A stretch of DNA of 64,000 nt from CAZOOK01 sp964581385 (GTDB lineage Bacteria > Pseudomonadota > Gammaproteobacteria > Nevskiales > Nevskiaceae), in contig CAZOOK010000004.1 in NCBI GenBank assembly GCA_964581385.1, forward strand, positions 62,001 through 126,000, read 5' to 3'. Position 1 is the stretch's first letter. Each line of letters begins with the position of its first letter. Positions 18,860 to 27,911 of this stretch are shown piece after piece. Made by a program: the position numbers and the translations under genes. The notes under the pieces are model-generated. The model worked only from the letters and a program-made list of their open reading frames with translations. It had not been told where the DNA came from and ran no database searches.

Positions 18860-19327
18860 ATTCCGTCACTCGAACGAATTTTATACATGGCACTAAGGTA
18901 GCCTAATAAAGCCAATGAGTATCACGCAAAAACATTTCATTTTGATTATTCATTTAGAAATAACCCGCGGTTATGCCAGGGTTTGCCTCAACGAATAAGC
19001 GTTTCTGTATGCCTGTATGCGAGGACGCCCTCGCCCGACTATGCGATTGACCTGCCGCGGTGTGCGTCCCAGCTCGTGCCTAAACTGTGGAATTGCGGGC
19101 GCGGATGCCGGAAATCACCACGACGTCCTATCCCCGCACCAGCAAAGCTGTTATCACCCGCGTAGCCTTTTCTGACGATCGTGTCGATGGCGAGCCATTG
19201 CTCTCGAACTATTCGGCACGGGAGCCAGTCTAATGCGGGCGCAGCATACATCTCGCGCCAGAAGTGAGATAGCGCTGTACCTTTGTAATCAACACATACA
19301 TGACGTGCATACCAGGACGGTTAAAAC
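18860..19327. other. 468-bp divergent intergenic region between gmd and a VPLP-CTERM gene
   Basis: No gene can be supported. The part next to gmd (about 18900-18965) is AT-rich and probably carries its promoter. The rest is of normal composition and would include the promoter of the plus-strand VPLP-CTERM gene. Short minus-strand frames here lack a sensible protein sequence. Confidence 0.4.
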
Positions 19328-19876
19328 ATGGATAGTTCAATAAACTTCAAAACCATCTCTGTTGTTTTGCTGGCGTTCTTGACGTTGAGCGTCGCGCATA
19401 CGGCCAGCGCCGACACGGTCGAAGCCGGTGGAATTCCAGTCAGCGAAACAACTTATTGCTGTGCGGTCCCGATTGCTACGAATGAAATATCGAACACGCG
19501 TGTCGATGCGAGCAGCACTCAGTTCGATTTCGCCTTTATAACTGACTATCAAGCCGCCTCTGCAAGCTTTAGCGCCTATAAATTCGTTTTCGGCTCCGGA
19601 GGCGCTTTTTACAGCTTCGCCGCTGTCGGCCCCTCGTCTGTGCTAACACCGGTCAGCTTGCTTATCGACGCTGGCAAGATTGATATCAATTTTCCTGGCT
19701 TGTCCGTAAGTTTGAATTTCATCCCCGTCGCCTCAGTTCCCCTGCCCAATTCTGCGTGGCTACTGCTTTCAGGACTCGTGGGGTTGACATTGCTGTTTGG
19801 GAATTTCAAGGGAATTGGCAAGGTGATCCGCAACGGGACGTCGTTGTCCCATCTCCGTGGACAAGCGTGGGTTTGA
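19328..19876 (+). CDS. VPLP-CTERM exported protein with an unusually long C-terminal tail
   Basis: 182 residues. A signal peptide (ISVVLLAFLTLSVAHTASA-D) is followed by about 110 residues of beta-rich sequence with a Cys-Cys pair (ETTYCCAVPIA). The sorting module is VPLPNSAWLLLSGLVGLTLL. Most PEP-CTERM proteins stop a few basic residues after the membrane segment, but this one continues for about 25 more (NFKGIGKVIRNGTS and on). It should still be an exosortase substrate because the motif and segment are intact. It lies upstream of gmd on the opposite strand. Function unknown. Confidence 0.78.
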   Translation: MDSSINFKTISVVLLAFLTLSVAHTASADTVEAGGIPVSETTYCCAVPIATNEISNTRVDASSTQFDFAFITDYQAASASFSAYKFVFGSGGAFYSFAAVGPSSVLTPVSLLIDAGKIDINFPGLSVSLNFIPVASVPLPNSAWLLLSGLVGLTLLFGNFKGIGKVIRNGTSLSHLRGQAWV

Positions 19877-19943
19877 CGCTCAAACGACCAGCAACCCGTG
19901 TGCGCCGCCGGTGAATGACGAGCCGCTGCGGACTCTGAGATGT

Positions 19944-20239
19944 CTACGCGACTTGCAGACGCCGAGCATGACGTAGGACATCGTCGACGAGCGCAGCCAC
20001 CAATTCAATGATTGACTGCGGGTCGCGGATATCCCACGCCCGTTGCAGGATCGGAGGACGGCCATTCCGATCAGATTTCGGGATTTCCCAATCAAGCCGA
20101 GTTCGCAGATTGTCTATGACCCTCTGCGGCTTCTGATCCTGGGGAAATATCAGCTGAAGTTCTCGGCGTAGCGTGGCAACGAAGATTGAAAATACACAGA
20201 CCCACGAATTTCTATGCGCGAGATGGAGGAATATTCAAG
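19944..20239 (-). pseudogene. Coding fragment (3' end of a lost gene), unrecognised
   Basis: On the minus strand an open frame without a start codon reads sensibly for at least 71 residues to a TAG stop: it includes PQRVIDNLRTRLDWEIPKSD, then RPPILQRAWDIRDPQSIIEL and VAALVDDVLRHARRL. The composition (amphipathic helices, balanced charge) is much more protein-like than the other frames. Upstream the frame meets a stop beside the next gene, so the 5' part is missing. I do not recognise the family. It looks like the remnant of a deleted or displaced gene. Confidence 0.45.
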
Positions 20240-20458
20240 ATGGACACACTGAAAATCGCGGCAATCCTGCTGATCATCGCTGGCGCCCTGGGTCTCGGAT
20301 ACGGCGGATTCAGCTATACCAAGCAGACTCATGAAGCGGATGTCGGCCCGCTCCACATGTCGGTCGATGAAAAGCAGCATGTCAACGTGCCCATCTGGGC
20401 CGGCGTCGGTGCAATCGTGATTGGCGGATTGCTGCTGGTTTCGCGCATGAAAACCTAG
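20240..20458 (+). CDS. Small inner-membrane protein, two TM segments
   Basis: 72 residues. The ATG at 20240 is preceded by GGAGGA at 9-base spacing, which decides the start over an upstream in-frame codon. There are two membrane segments, IAAILLIIAGALGLGYGGFS and IWAGVGAIVIGGLLLVS, joined by a polar loop (TKQTHEADVGPLHMSVDEKQ). This arrangement is common in short conserved proteobacterial membrane proteins of unknown role. It stands alone and is followed by a strong hairpin. Confidence 0.75.
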   Translation: MDTLKIAAILLIIAGALGLGYGGFSYTKQTHEADVGPLHMSVDEKQHVNVPIWAGVGAIVIGGLLLVSRMKT

Positions 20459-20469
20459 CGACCGACCTG

Positions 20470-20491
20470 CGGTTCCCCGGCTGGGGAACCG
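20470..20491 (+). terminator. GC-rich hairpin after the small membrane protein gene
   Basis: Perfect 9-bp stem (CGGTTCCCC / GGGGAACCG) closed by a GGCT tetraloop, 11 bases after the stop codon. No T-run follows, so it may act as an RNA-stabilising hairpin or a non-canonical terminator. Confidence 0.45.
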
Positions 20492-20764
20492 ACCGAGAGG
20501 ACTCACTGCGGGATTCCATCGATATCCGATGACCTGCTGCCGCGCACACAGCGCTAAGCGGTGCGCTCTTTGGCGGCTGCGCGCATTGCTGTGTCCGATA
20601 TTTCCTTACTGAAGACTTCAGCGATCCGGCCGATAACAGCCTAGACCATCGGCGGCGACCTGTTTATTGACGGTTGGCCGCAGTTGTCTCATCTGCCGGA
20701 GCAGCGGGATGTTGAGCAGTACAGCAGATGTCACGAAATCTGGTGGCGACCATCGAATTCCTTC
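20492..20764. other. Intergenic region upstream of the GGDEF/EAL gene
   Basis: No gene is supported. The frame of the GGDEF/EAL protein extends back to a TTG at 20684, but the ATG at 20765 gives the more natural N-terminus. The promoter is presumably here. Confidence 0.35.
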
Positions 20765-22900
20765 ATGAGAACGGCGCTATCCAATCCCGTCAGCCATCCG
20801 AATCCTGACCTCTTCCGCAAGGTCGCGGTGGACCGGGTCCGCCTTCTCTATGACCACGCTCGTGGCGCATTGCTTGCAACCGCCGTCGCATCGCTGCTGC
20901 TGGTGCTTGCGGTATCGAAAGCACAGCCCAATCGCGCACAGCTGCTGTGGCTGCTGGGAATTTACGTCGTTCTCGCCATGCGGGCACTGGATGTCGTGGC
21001 GCAGCGGCACGCGAAAAAAAAGAGCCGCGAGCAACCCCGCTACTGGCTGGCACGCTTTGCTGCCGGAGTAGTAATCACGGCGCTGACCTGGGATGTGTTC
21101 GCGGTGTGCTTTCTTCCGCACTTCGACGCAGCGCGGATCAGCATGGTAGCAGTCACATTCGCGGCGCTGGCTGGTGGCGGCGTGGCGTTTCTTTCCGCCC
21201 AACGCTGGCTTGGCGTGACCTACGGAGTGCTGCTGCTGGTTCCAGGTTCCGCCATGCTGATGATCATGGGGGGACTCAACAATATGGTCCTCGGCGCGCT
21301 GGGCTGCGTCTTCGCAGCAACCATTTCGACACTGGTGGCCAGCGCCCATCGCAGCGTCGTCCACGCCTTGTATTTGGCGCACGAAAATGAGCAGCTACTC
21401 GTCGAAGCTGAGGGCCGGGGTTTGGAAACGGAGCAGCTGAACGCCGAACTATTGTCCGCCCGACAACAGCTTATTGACGCCAATCACAGTCTCGAAGACC
21501 GGATACTGAGACGTACTGAGCAGCTCGAACGGGAAATTGCCGAACGCAAGGCTTACCAACACGAACTGGAACAACTTGCCAACCTCGATCCGCTGACTCA
21601 GCTTGGTAACCGCTCCTATCTCATGCGCATGGTGGAGCAGGCGATCGGTCGTGTCGATGAATCTGGCCAGCGGCTTGCGATCTGCTTTATCGATCTTGAC
21701 CGGTTCAAGCAGGTCAACGATGGTCTCGGCCATGCGGCGGGCGACCGGGTTTTGCAGTTCATCGCACAAAGGCTCGAACTCTTCGCGGGGGAGGGATTGG
21801 TTGTCGCTCGCTGGGGCGGCGACGAATTCATCGTGATGCAGCCCCGGGTATCTGATCTCGATGCGATCTCGTCACTCGGAGAAGAGCTCGTCGCGGTGCT
21901 TAATCAGCCGATCGAGCTGGAGCAGGGCTCAGTGCTGATTGGCGCCAGCGTTGGCGTAGCAATTTTCCCGGAAGACGGTGAAACCCCCGAAAAGCTGATC
22001 GAGAACGCCGACCTGGCCGTATACCAGGCGAAGAAAGACGGACGCGGCATTACGCGCATCTACCAACAGGAATGGGGCGTGCGTGCACGCGAAAAACTGA
22101 TCATGGCGCAGTCACTTCGGGATGCGATCCTGCAAAACCGGCTGCATCTGCATTTTCAGCCGATCGTGGATATCACGCTCAGCAAAGTTATCGGTATGGA
22201 AGCCCTGTGCCGCTGGAGCGATCCCATACATGGCACCATCGGACCGAGTGACTTCATTCCAGTCGCCGAAGAAAGCGGGATCATTTCCCCGCTCGGAAAA
22301 TGGGTGCTACAGCGTGCCTGTGAATCCATACAAACGCACCTGCCGGGCGCCGATGATTTGAGCCTTGCGGTGAACGTATCGGTGCTGCAATTGCTGGACA
22401 AGGAATTCCTGCAAACACTGGACGCGATACTGGCAAAAACCGGCTTCATGCCGCAGCGCCTGAAGATCGAGATCACCGAAAGCCTGTTCGCCGAAAATAC
22501 CGATCAAGTGCTGAACGTATTGCAGGCGCTGCGACGCCGGGGCATCCGTATTTCCATCGACGATTTCGGCTCCGGCTACTCATCGATGGGATATTTGCGG
22601 AAATTTCCGATCGACATCCTGAAAGTGGATGGCTCCTTCGTGCGCGATCTTGATCAGGGTGGCGAATCGATCATCGCCGCGGTGCTGTCGATGGGTCGCA
22701 GCCTTGGGCTGGACGTGATCGTGGAAGGCGTCGAAACCGCCAGCCAGTTCGAACGCATCACCGCCCTGGGGGCCGAGAAGCTGCAGGGATTTTTCATCTC
22801 CCCCGGCCTTCCCGACAAGGAAGCCTTCCGCGATTTCTCCGGCTTTTGGACCCCTCGGCGGGCGGAAGTTCCGGAAGCGCGGCAATCAACCGTGGGTTGA
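20765..22900 (+). CDS. Membrane-bound GGDEF/EAL cyclic-di-GMP protein
   Basis: 711 residues. The N-terminal 200 residues hold about five membrane segments (ALLATAVASLLLVLAV onward) as a sensor of the MASE type. A coiled coil (about residues 215-275) links to a diguanylate cyclase domain with NLDPLTQLGNRSYL and an intact GGDEF at about residue 350. The EAL phosphodiesterase domain follows, with EAL near residue 479 and conserved KIEITES, DDFGSGYSS and KVDGSFVRDL blocks. Both active sites look complete, so it could make or break c-di-GMP, the second messenger that often controls EPS. Proximity to the EPS locus fits that role. Confidence 0.9.
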   Translation: MRTALSNPVSHPNPDLFRKVAVDRVRLLYDHARGALLATAVASLLLVLAVSKAQPNRAQLLWLLGIYVVLAMRALDVVAQRHAKKKSREQPRYWLARFAAGVVITALTWDVFAVCFLPHFDAARISMVAVTFAALAGGGVAFLSAQRWLGVTYGVLLLVPGSAMLMIMGGLNNMVLGALGCVFAATISTLVASAHRSVVHALYLAHENEQLLVEAEGRGLETEQLNAELLSARQQLIDANHSLEDRILRRTEQLEREIAERKAYQHELEQLANLDPLTQLGNRSYLMRMVEQAIGRVDESGQRLAICFIDLDRFKQVNDGLGHAAGDRVLQFIAQRLELFAGEGLVVARWGGDEFIVMQPRVSDLDAISSLGEELVAVLNQPIELEQGSVLIGASVGVAIFPEDGETPEKLIENADLAVYQAKKDGRGITRIYQQEWGVRAREKLIMAQSLRDAILQNRLHLHFQPIVDITLSKVIGMEALCRWSDPIHGTIGPSDFIPVAEESGIISPLGKWVLQRACESIQTHLPGADDLSLAVNVSVLQLLDKEFLQTLDAILAKTGFMPQRLKIEITESLFAENTDQVLNVLQALRRRGIRISIDDFGSGYSSMGYLRKFPIDILKVDGSFVRDLDQGGESIIAAVLSMGRSLGLDVIVEGVETASQFERITALGAEKLQGFFISPGLPDKEAFRDFSGFWTPRRAEVPEARQSTVG

Positions 22901-22942
22901 GCCGAATGCGGCCAGCCGTGCGGCTGCCGCTATCATGGTGCA

Positions 22943-23569
22943 ATGGAAACGTTGACGCCGTCGCCCGTACATCCCGTCTCGCCGGTGGACCCCGGGTTGA
23001 TCGAAATTTCCCTGAACAAACTTGAGCAATTTTTCAACTCGCTCGACCCGTCACCGTTCTACTCGAAGGAGCTTGACGCACATGCGGAAAGCTATCTGCT
23101 GAGCTGGGTACAGGACGTGCCGCACAGGGTGCCGCTGCGGCTGCGGCTGCGGCTGCATCTGGACAATCTGCCGTCGGATCCTGATGCGTCCGAGAGGACT
23201 GCCACAGACGTCGAGCATGCAGTGCGCGTACATTTTCTGGAACGCGCCCGGCTGACTCGCTTCGAACGACGTCAGATGCTCACTATTGGTCGCATCAGCT
23301 TGCTCATTGGTATTGTTTTCACTACCTTTTGTCTTGCTGCTGCGCAATTTCTCGCAGGCATGCTGTCCGGTTTCGTTGGTCAGGTCAGTGTCGAAAGCCT
23401 GACCATTCTGGCCTGGGTCGCGATGTGGCGGCCGCTCGAAATCTATCTGTATGGATGGTGGCCGCTGCGTGCGCGCGAGAAGAATTTTCTACGCATGAGC
23501 CATATGCCAGTCCAGATCGTTCCCGTCGGAAAGTCCCAGGTTGCTTCAACGATCAGCTCGATCCGTTAA
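22943..23569 (+). CDS. Uncharacterised membrane protein
   Basis: 208 residues, not recognised as a named family. The N-terminal part is cytoplasmic and contains FNSLDPSPFYSKELDAHAES and a Leu/Arg run encoded by a CTGCGG microsatellite (about 23130-23155). Two hydrophobic segments follow, IGRISLLIGIVFTTFCLAAA and VESLTILAWVAMW, with the aromatic YLYGWWPLRAREK at the membrane edge. It sits 60 bases before the ArnT-like gene and may be co-transcribed. A role in envelope biology is only suggested by that neighbourhood. Confidence 0.65.
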   Translation: METLTPSPVHPVSPVDPGLIEISLNKLEQFFNSLDPSPFYSKELDAHAESYLLSWVQDVPHRVPLRLRLRLHLDNLPSDPDASERTATDVEHAVRVHFLERARLTRFERRQMLTIGRISLLIGIVFTTFCLAAAQFLAGMLSGFVGQVSVESLTILAWVAMWRPLEIYLYGWWPLRAREKNFLRMSHMPVQIVPVGKSQVASTISSIR

Positions 23570-23628
23570 CGATCCGCAGACTCGTCTCGATAGCGGGCAA
23601 ATCCGTACTCGCAAAAGAGTCGTGGAAA

Positions 23629-25185
23629 ATGCAGGGTAAAATGCCGCTCCGCCTCAACGAGCACACCGTGCACAGCCCCCATCCGAATCGCCCCGCGCAG
23701 TCGATCGCCGCAGAACGCTACCTCGGCCGGCGCGCCAATCTGCTGCTGCTGCTGCTGCTGACTGCGTTGACTGCCTATCGCATTATCGTGCTGCACTGGG
23801 CGGGCTTCAGCCTCTATGTCGACGAAGCGCAATACTGGACGTGGGCCCAGCATCTGGACTGGGGCTACTATTCCAAACCACCCGTCGTCGCGGCAGTGAT
23901 TGCGGCGACGACTTCAATCTGCGGCAATTCCGAGCTTTGCGTCAAAGCCGGCAGCCTGATTCTCTATCCGCTGGCAGCTTGGCTGATCTTTGAAATCGCA
24001 CGACGCCTGTTTGACACGCGTACGGGTTTCTGGTCGTCCATCATCTTCGTGACCCTGCCCGGCGCCGCATTCTCGGCGATGATCATTTCCACCGACGTGC
24101 CGCTGTTTCTGTGCTGGACACTTGCGCTTTACGCCTATGTGCGTGCGCTCGACGGCGACCAGTGGCGATGGTGGCTGCTTGCCGGTGTTGCCGGCGGCAT
24201 CGGCTTGCTGACCAAGTACACGATGGCAATCTTTGCCGTCTCCGCCCTGCTGCACTTGGCCGCCTCACGCGATCTTCGTCACCACCTGCGCAGCCCCAAG
24301 TTGTATACGGCGCTTGCCCTAGCAGCCGCCATTTTCGCGCCGAACCTGTGGTGGAACGCCGCGCACGATTGGCCAACACTGCGGCACACGACGGAAATAT
24401 CCGGTCTCGAACAGCGGCACGGCTTGCAATGGCACGAATTCTTCGCCTTCCTGGGTGGACAGGCCGCGATTCTTGGCCCGATCTTCTTCGCCGTCTGGCT
24501 TCTGCAACTGGGACTCGGCATGCGCAAGTGGACGGCCGATCCCCGTTATCGGCTCTTGGCCTGCTTCTCTCTGCCGTTCCTTGCCATCATCAGCATCGAA
24601 GGATTGTTCGGCCGTGCCAACGCCAACTGGGCGGCAATGACCTATACGGCGGCGACGGTGTTCGTGGTCGCGCGCATGATCGATAAAAAACGCTGGGGAT
24701 TGCTGGTGGCAGGCATCGTGCTGAATCTCAGCGTCACTGCCATCGCTTATCACTACGATTACCTCACACGGCTGGCCGGCATCGAACTCGACCGCAGGAT
24801 CGATGTCTTCAAGCGCGTTCGCGGGTGGGATGATATCGGCAAGCAGATGTCCGGCATCAAGGCGCAGCACCCTGACGCGCTGCTGCTCGCCAACGATCGT
24901 GACATTCTCGCCGAACTCGAATATTACGTCCTGCCCCATCCGCTCGACGCGGTGCAGTGGAATCCGCGGCATGTGATCGACAGTCACTATGCGCTGACGA
25001 CAACCATGAACGACAAGATCGGGCGCGATTTCCTCTATGTCACACGTGCGCCGCGGCTGCCGCCGGAAGTCTTCAACAGCTTCACTTCCGCGCAACCCTT
25101 ACCTTCGCTTTACGTCGAAATCCATCCCGATTACGTGCTCGATTTCAGCGTCTGGCTGCTAAGGGATTTCCGAGGCTATCAATGA
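23629..25185 (+). CDS. ArnT-like glycosyltransferase family 39 (PMT_2) membrane protein
   Basis: 518 residues with about 10-12 membrane segments. The first periplasmic loop has the GT39 signature YVDEAQYWTWAQHLDWGYYS, with the catalytic acidic pair DE, then KPPVVAAVIA. IISTDVPLFLCWTLALY and GLLTKYTMAIF are further family blocks. Such enzymes transfer sugars from polyprenyl phosphate to lipid A, proteins or glycans in the periplasm. Two possible ATG starts lie 12 bases apart (23629, 23641). Its stop overlaps the PAP2 gene by ATGA, so the pair is coupled. Acceptor unknown. Confidence 0.85.
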   Translation: MQGKMPLRLNEHTVHSPHPNRPAQSIAAERYLGRRANLLLLLLLTALTAYRIIVLHWAGFSLYVDEAQYWTWAQHLDWGYYSKPPVVAAVIAATTSICGNSELCVKAGSLILYPLAAWLIFEIARRLFDTRTGFWSSIIFVTLPGAAFSAMIISTDVPLFLCWTLALYAYVRALDGDQWRWWLLAGVAGGIGLLTKYTMAIFAVSALLHLAASRDLRHHLRSPKLYTALALAAAIFAPNLWWNAAHDWPTLRHTTEISGLEQRHGLQWHEFFAFLGGQAAILGPIFFAVWLLQLGLGMRKWTADPRYRLLACFSLPFLAIISIEGLFGRANANWAAMTYTAATVFVVARMIDKKRWGLLVAGIVLNLSVTAIAYHYDYLTRLAGIELDRRIDVFKRVRGWDDIGKQMSGIKAQHPDALLLANDRDILAELEYYVLPHPLDAVQWNPRHVIDSHYALTTTMNDKIGRDFLYVTRAPRLPPEVFNSFTSAQPLPSLYVEIHPDYVLDFSVWLLRDFRGYQ

Positions 25186-25904
25186 CGGAGCCGGCGGACC
25201 ACGCCGAAGGTCTCAATCGCCCGCAGAAGATCGCGGCCGCCGTCATCGGCGCGGCGCTCATCTGGGGTTTGCTTCCGCAGTTCGATCTTGGCGTGTCCGC
25301 CCTGTTCTACCGGCCGGCAACCGGCTTTTTCCTGAGCCACGCGCCGCCCCTGCGATGGATCTACGCGGGCACACGATGGTTCGTCGGAATATTGGCCGCA
25401 CTGCTCATCGCGGCGCAGTTATACACGATGCTGCCGACGTCTCGGCTGCAGCCGGCATGGCGCGGACGTTTCGCGTTCCTGATCCTGGCGCTAGCCATCG
25501 GCCCCGGTCTGATCACCAACACCGTGCTGAAAGATCATTTTGGGCGGCCGCGGCCGGAACAGACGGCCGATTTTGGAGGCCATATGCACTACGTGCGGCC
25601 TCTGATACCCAGCTTCCAATGCAAGCGCAATTGCGCGTTTCCGAGCGGGCACGCGGCGGCCGGGTTTTACTTGATCGCCGGCGCATGGATCTGGCCCCGC
25701 CGCCGCCGGACCTGGTATATCGCCGGCTGCACCGCTGGCGGTCTTATCGGCCTGGTGCGGATCGCACAGGGCGGACACTATGTCAGCGATGTGCTCGGTG
25801 CGTTCGCCGTCGTCTGGGGTTGCAACGAAGCATTGTTCAGGACTATGCGGACACGAGGCTGGGTGTCTCCCTGCGGTGATGAGGCGGATACACGGGCCGC
25901 GTGA
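25182..25904 (+). CDS. PAP2-family membrane phosphatase (LpxE/PgpB-like)
   Basis: 240 residues with about six membrane segments. The three PAP2 motifs are intact: KDHFGRPRP, FPSGHAAAG, and RIAQGGHYVSD. The enzyme would dephosphorylate a lipid phosphate or pyrophosphate such as lipid A or undecaprenyl pyrophosphate at the periplasmic face. Its start overlaps the GT39 gene (ATGA). Coupling with an ArnT-like enzyme suggests a two-step lipid A or lipid-carrier modification (inference). Confidence 0.88.
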   Translation: MTEPADHAEGLNRPQKIAAAVIGAALIWGLLPQFDLGVSALFYRPATGFFLSHAPPLRWIYAGTRWFVGILAALLIAAQLYTMLPTSRLQPAWRGRFAFLILALAIGPGLITNTVLKDHFGRPRPEQTADFGGHMHYVRPLIPSFQCKRNCAFPSGHAAAGFYLIAGAWIWPRRRRTWYIAGCTAGGLIGLVRIAQGGHYVSDVLGAFAVVWGCNEALFRTMRTRGWVSPCGDEADTRAA

Positions 25905-25959
25905 TTGCCATCATCAAATCGCATCGCATGTAATCAATCAATAGCGCGGTTTGAACCAA

Positions 25960-27843
25960 TTATGCGTCGCCGCCCCGTAATTCGCGCACGCGCGCTTCCA
26001 GCGCCGCCGCAGTCGCCTGCATCGGCGACATCGGGGCATCGAAGACCAGTCCGATCCGTGCGCGGAAACGTCGCGGCAGCCTCGTGCGACCGAGCCGTCC
26101 GTCGCGCCGCGACCACATGCTGCCCCAAAGATTTTTCAGTGCGGCCGGCACCACCGGCACCGGCGTGCGCGCGAGGATGTTTTCGATACCGGACTTGAAC
26201 GGCTTGATCTCACCATCGAGGGTCAACCCACCTTCCGGAAAAATCCCGATCAGCTCTCCGTCCTTCAGCGCCGCATCAATGCGCTCATAGGCTTCGCGCA
26301 GCAATTTCTCGTCCTCCTTGGCCGGCGCGATCGGAATCGCTTTCGCGGTGCGGAAAATGAAATTCAGGATCGGCGTCTTGTATATTTTGTGGTAAACGAC
26401 AAAACGCACCGGCCGGCGGATAGTGCCGCCGACGATCAGCGCATCGATGAAGCTGATGTGATTGCAGGCAATGATCGCAGCACCTTCTTCGGGAACGTGG
26501 TTGAGCCCGCGTGTATCAATTCGATAAAGCGTATTGATCAGTATCCAGACCAAGAACCGCATCAGGAATTCGGGCACTAGCGAATAGATGAACAGAGCGA
26601 CCGCCGCGTTCAAAATTGCTGCCGCCAAAAACAGCTGCGGCAGCGTCAGTCCGACCTTCAGCAGGACGATCGCGAAGATTGCAGACGCGATAACGAACAC
26701 GGCGTTGAGAATATTGTTGCCGGCAATAATGCGCGCACGATGCGACGGCGCCGAACGTGATTGCACCAGCGCATACAGCGGCACGATGTAGAAGCCCGCG
26801 AACAGACCAATAAACGCCAGATCCCATAGCACGCGTTGATTGCGCACCTCATGCAAAAACGGCCATACGTGAATGCCCTGCACTGCCGCGATACTCGGCG
26901 CAGAAAAATACAAATCGATCCCGAATAGCGTCATGCCGATCGAACCGAGCGGCACCAATCCGATCTCCACTTTGCGTCCCGAAAGGCGTTCGCACAGTAG
27001 CGATCCAATACCGACACCGATCGAGAACACCAGTAGCAGCAAGATTACCGATTGCTGGTTACCACCGAGAACTGTCTTGGTGTAATTCGGCAGCTGGGCG
27101 AGGAACAGGGCGCCATAGAACCAGTACCAGGAAATGCCGAGCACGGACAGGTACACCGTGCGATTACCGCGCATGTAGCTCAGATTGCGCCATGTTTCGC
27201 TAAATGGATTCCAGTTAATCTTCAGTTCCGGCGCCGTCGGCGCCGTGGCAGGCACCGCCCGCGCGGTGAGATAGCCCAGCACCGCGATCGTCAGTCCGAT
27301 AAAACCTACCCACTCGATGCCACCAGCGCGAGCGGCAAGACCGGTGCCGACCAGCGCGCCGATCAGGATGATCAACGATGTCGAGGATTCGATGAGTCCG
27401 TTGCCGCCGATCAGTTCATCCGCATGCAACTGCTGCGGCAGGATCGAATACTTTACCGGCCCGAACAACGTGGCGTGTATGCCCATCAGGCACAGCGCGG
27501 TCATCAGCAGCGGCAGCGAGCGCTGCTGAAAACCAGCCACAGCGATCACCATGATGCCAATTTCGAACAGCTTGATCAGTCGGATCAGGCGGGACTTCTC
27601 GATCTTTTCGGCAAGCTGTCCCGCCAGTGCGGACAGTAATACGAACGGGCCGCTGAACAGAACTGCCATCAGGCCCACATAATGATTGATCTGGGTAGCA
27701 GTGAGGCTGGCCATGCCGAATGTGACCAGAATTCCCATCGAGCTCTTGAGCAGATGATCGTTGAACGCACCGAACATCTGTGTGAGAAAAAACGGACCGA
27801 AGCGACGCTGGCCCAGCAAAGCGAACTGACTATTCCCTTTCAT
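25960..27843 (-). CDS. Fused lysophospholipid transporter (LplT-like MFS) and acyltransferase
   Basis: 627 residues. The first 420 form an MFS transporter with 11-12 membrane segments (FGPFFLTQMFGAFNDHLLKS opening). The C-terminal 200 form a 1-acylglycerol-phosphate acyltransferase domain with the NHISFID (HX4D) and FPEGGLTLDG motifs. This matches the LplT plus Aas system that re-imports and re-acylates lysophospholipids, but the AMP-ligase (acyl-ACP synthetase) domain of Aas is absent and no separate copy is next door. The ATG at 27843 gives the normal LplT opening. Confidence 0.88.
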   Translation of the reverse strand: MKGNSQFALLGQRRFGPFFLTQMFGAFNDHLLKSSMGILVTFGMASLTATQINHYVGLMAVLFSGPFVLLSALAGQLAEKIEKSRLIRLIKLFEIGIMVIAVAGFQQRSLPLLMTALCLMGIHATLFGPVKYSILPQQLHADELIGGNGLIESSTSLIILIGALVGTGLAARAGGIEWVGFIGLTIAVLGYLTARAVPATAPTAPELKINWNPFSETWRNLSYMRGNRTVYLSVLGISWYWFYGALFLAQLPNYTKTVLGGNQQSVILLLLVFSIGVGIGSLLCERLSGRKVEIGLVPLGSIGMTLFGIDLYFSAPSIAAVQGIHVWPFLHEVRNQRVLWDLAFIGLFAGFYIVPLYALVQSRSAPSHRARIIAGNNILNAVFVIASAIFAIVLLKVGLTLPQLFLAAAILNAAVALFIYSLVPEFLMRFLVWILINTLYRIDTRGLNHVPEEGAAIIACNHISFIDALIVGGTIRRPVRFVVYHKIYKTPILNFIFRTAKAIPIAPAKEDEKLLREAYERIDAALKDGELIGIFPEGGLTLDGEIKPFKSGIENILARTPVPVVPAALKNLWGSMWSRRDGRLGRTRLPRRFRARIGLVFDAPMSPMQATAAALEARVRELRGGDA

Positions 27844-27911
27844 GGGACTCTCTGAAGATGATTGATTGGAAGTTGAGGGCGCGAATCCGCGCATCTCACG
27901 AAGCGTCTTTA

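Noticed and set aside
18860..19327. Sigma-54 promoter expected for PEP-CTERM genes
   Set aside because: No TGGCAC-N5-TTGC match was found by eye upstream of the PEP-CTERM genes; a scan could still reveal weaker sites.
23739..23762. CTG triplet run
   Set aside because: In frame it encodes a leucine run of the first membrane segment of the GT39 protein; ordinary for such a helix.
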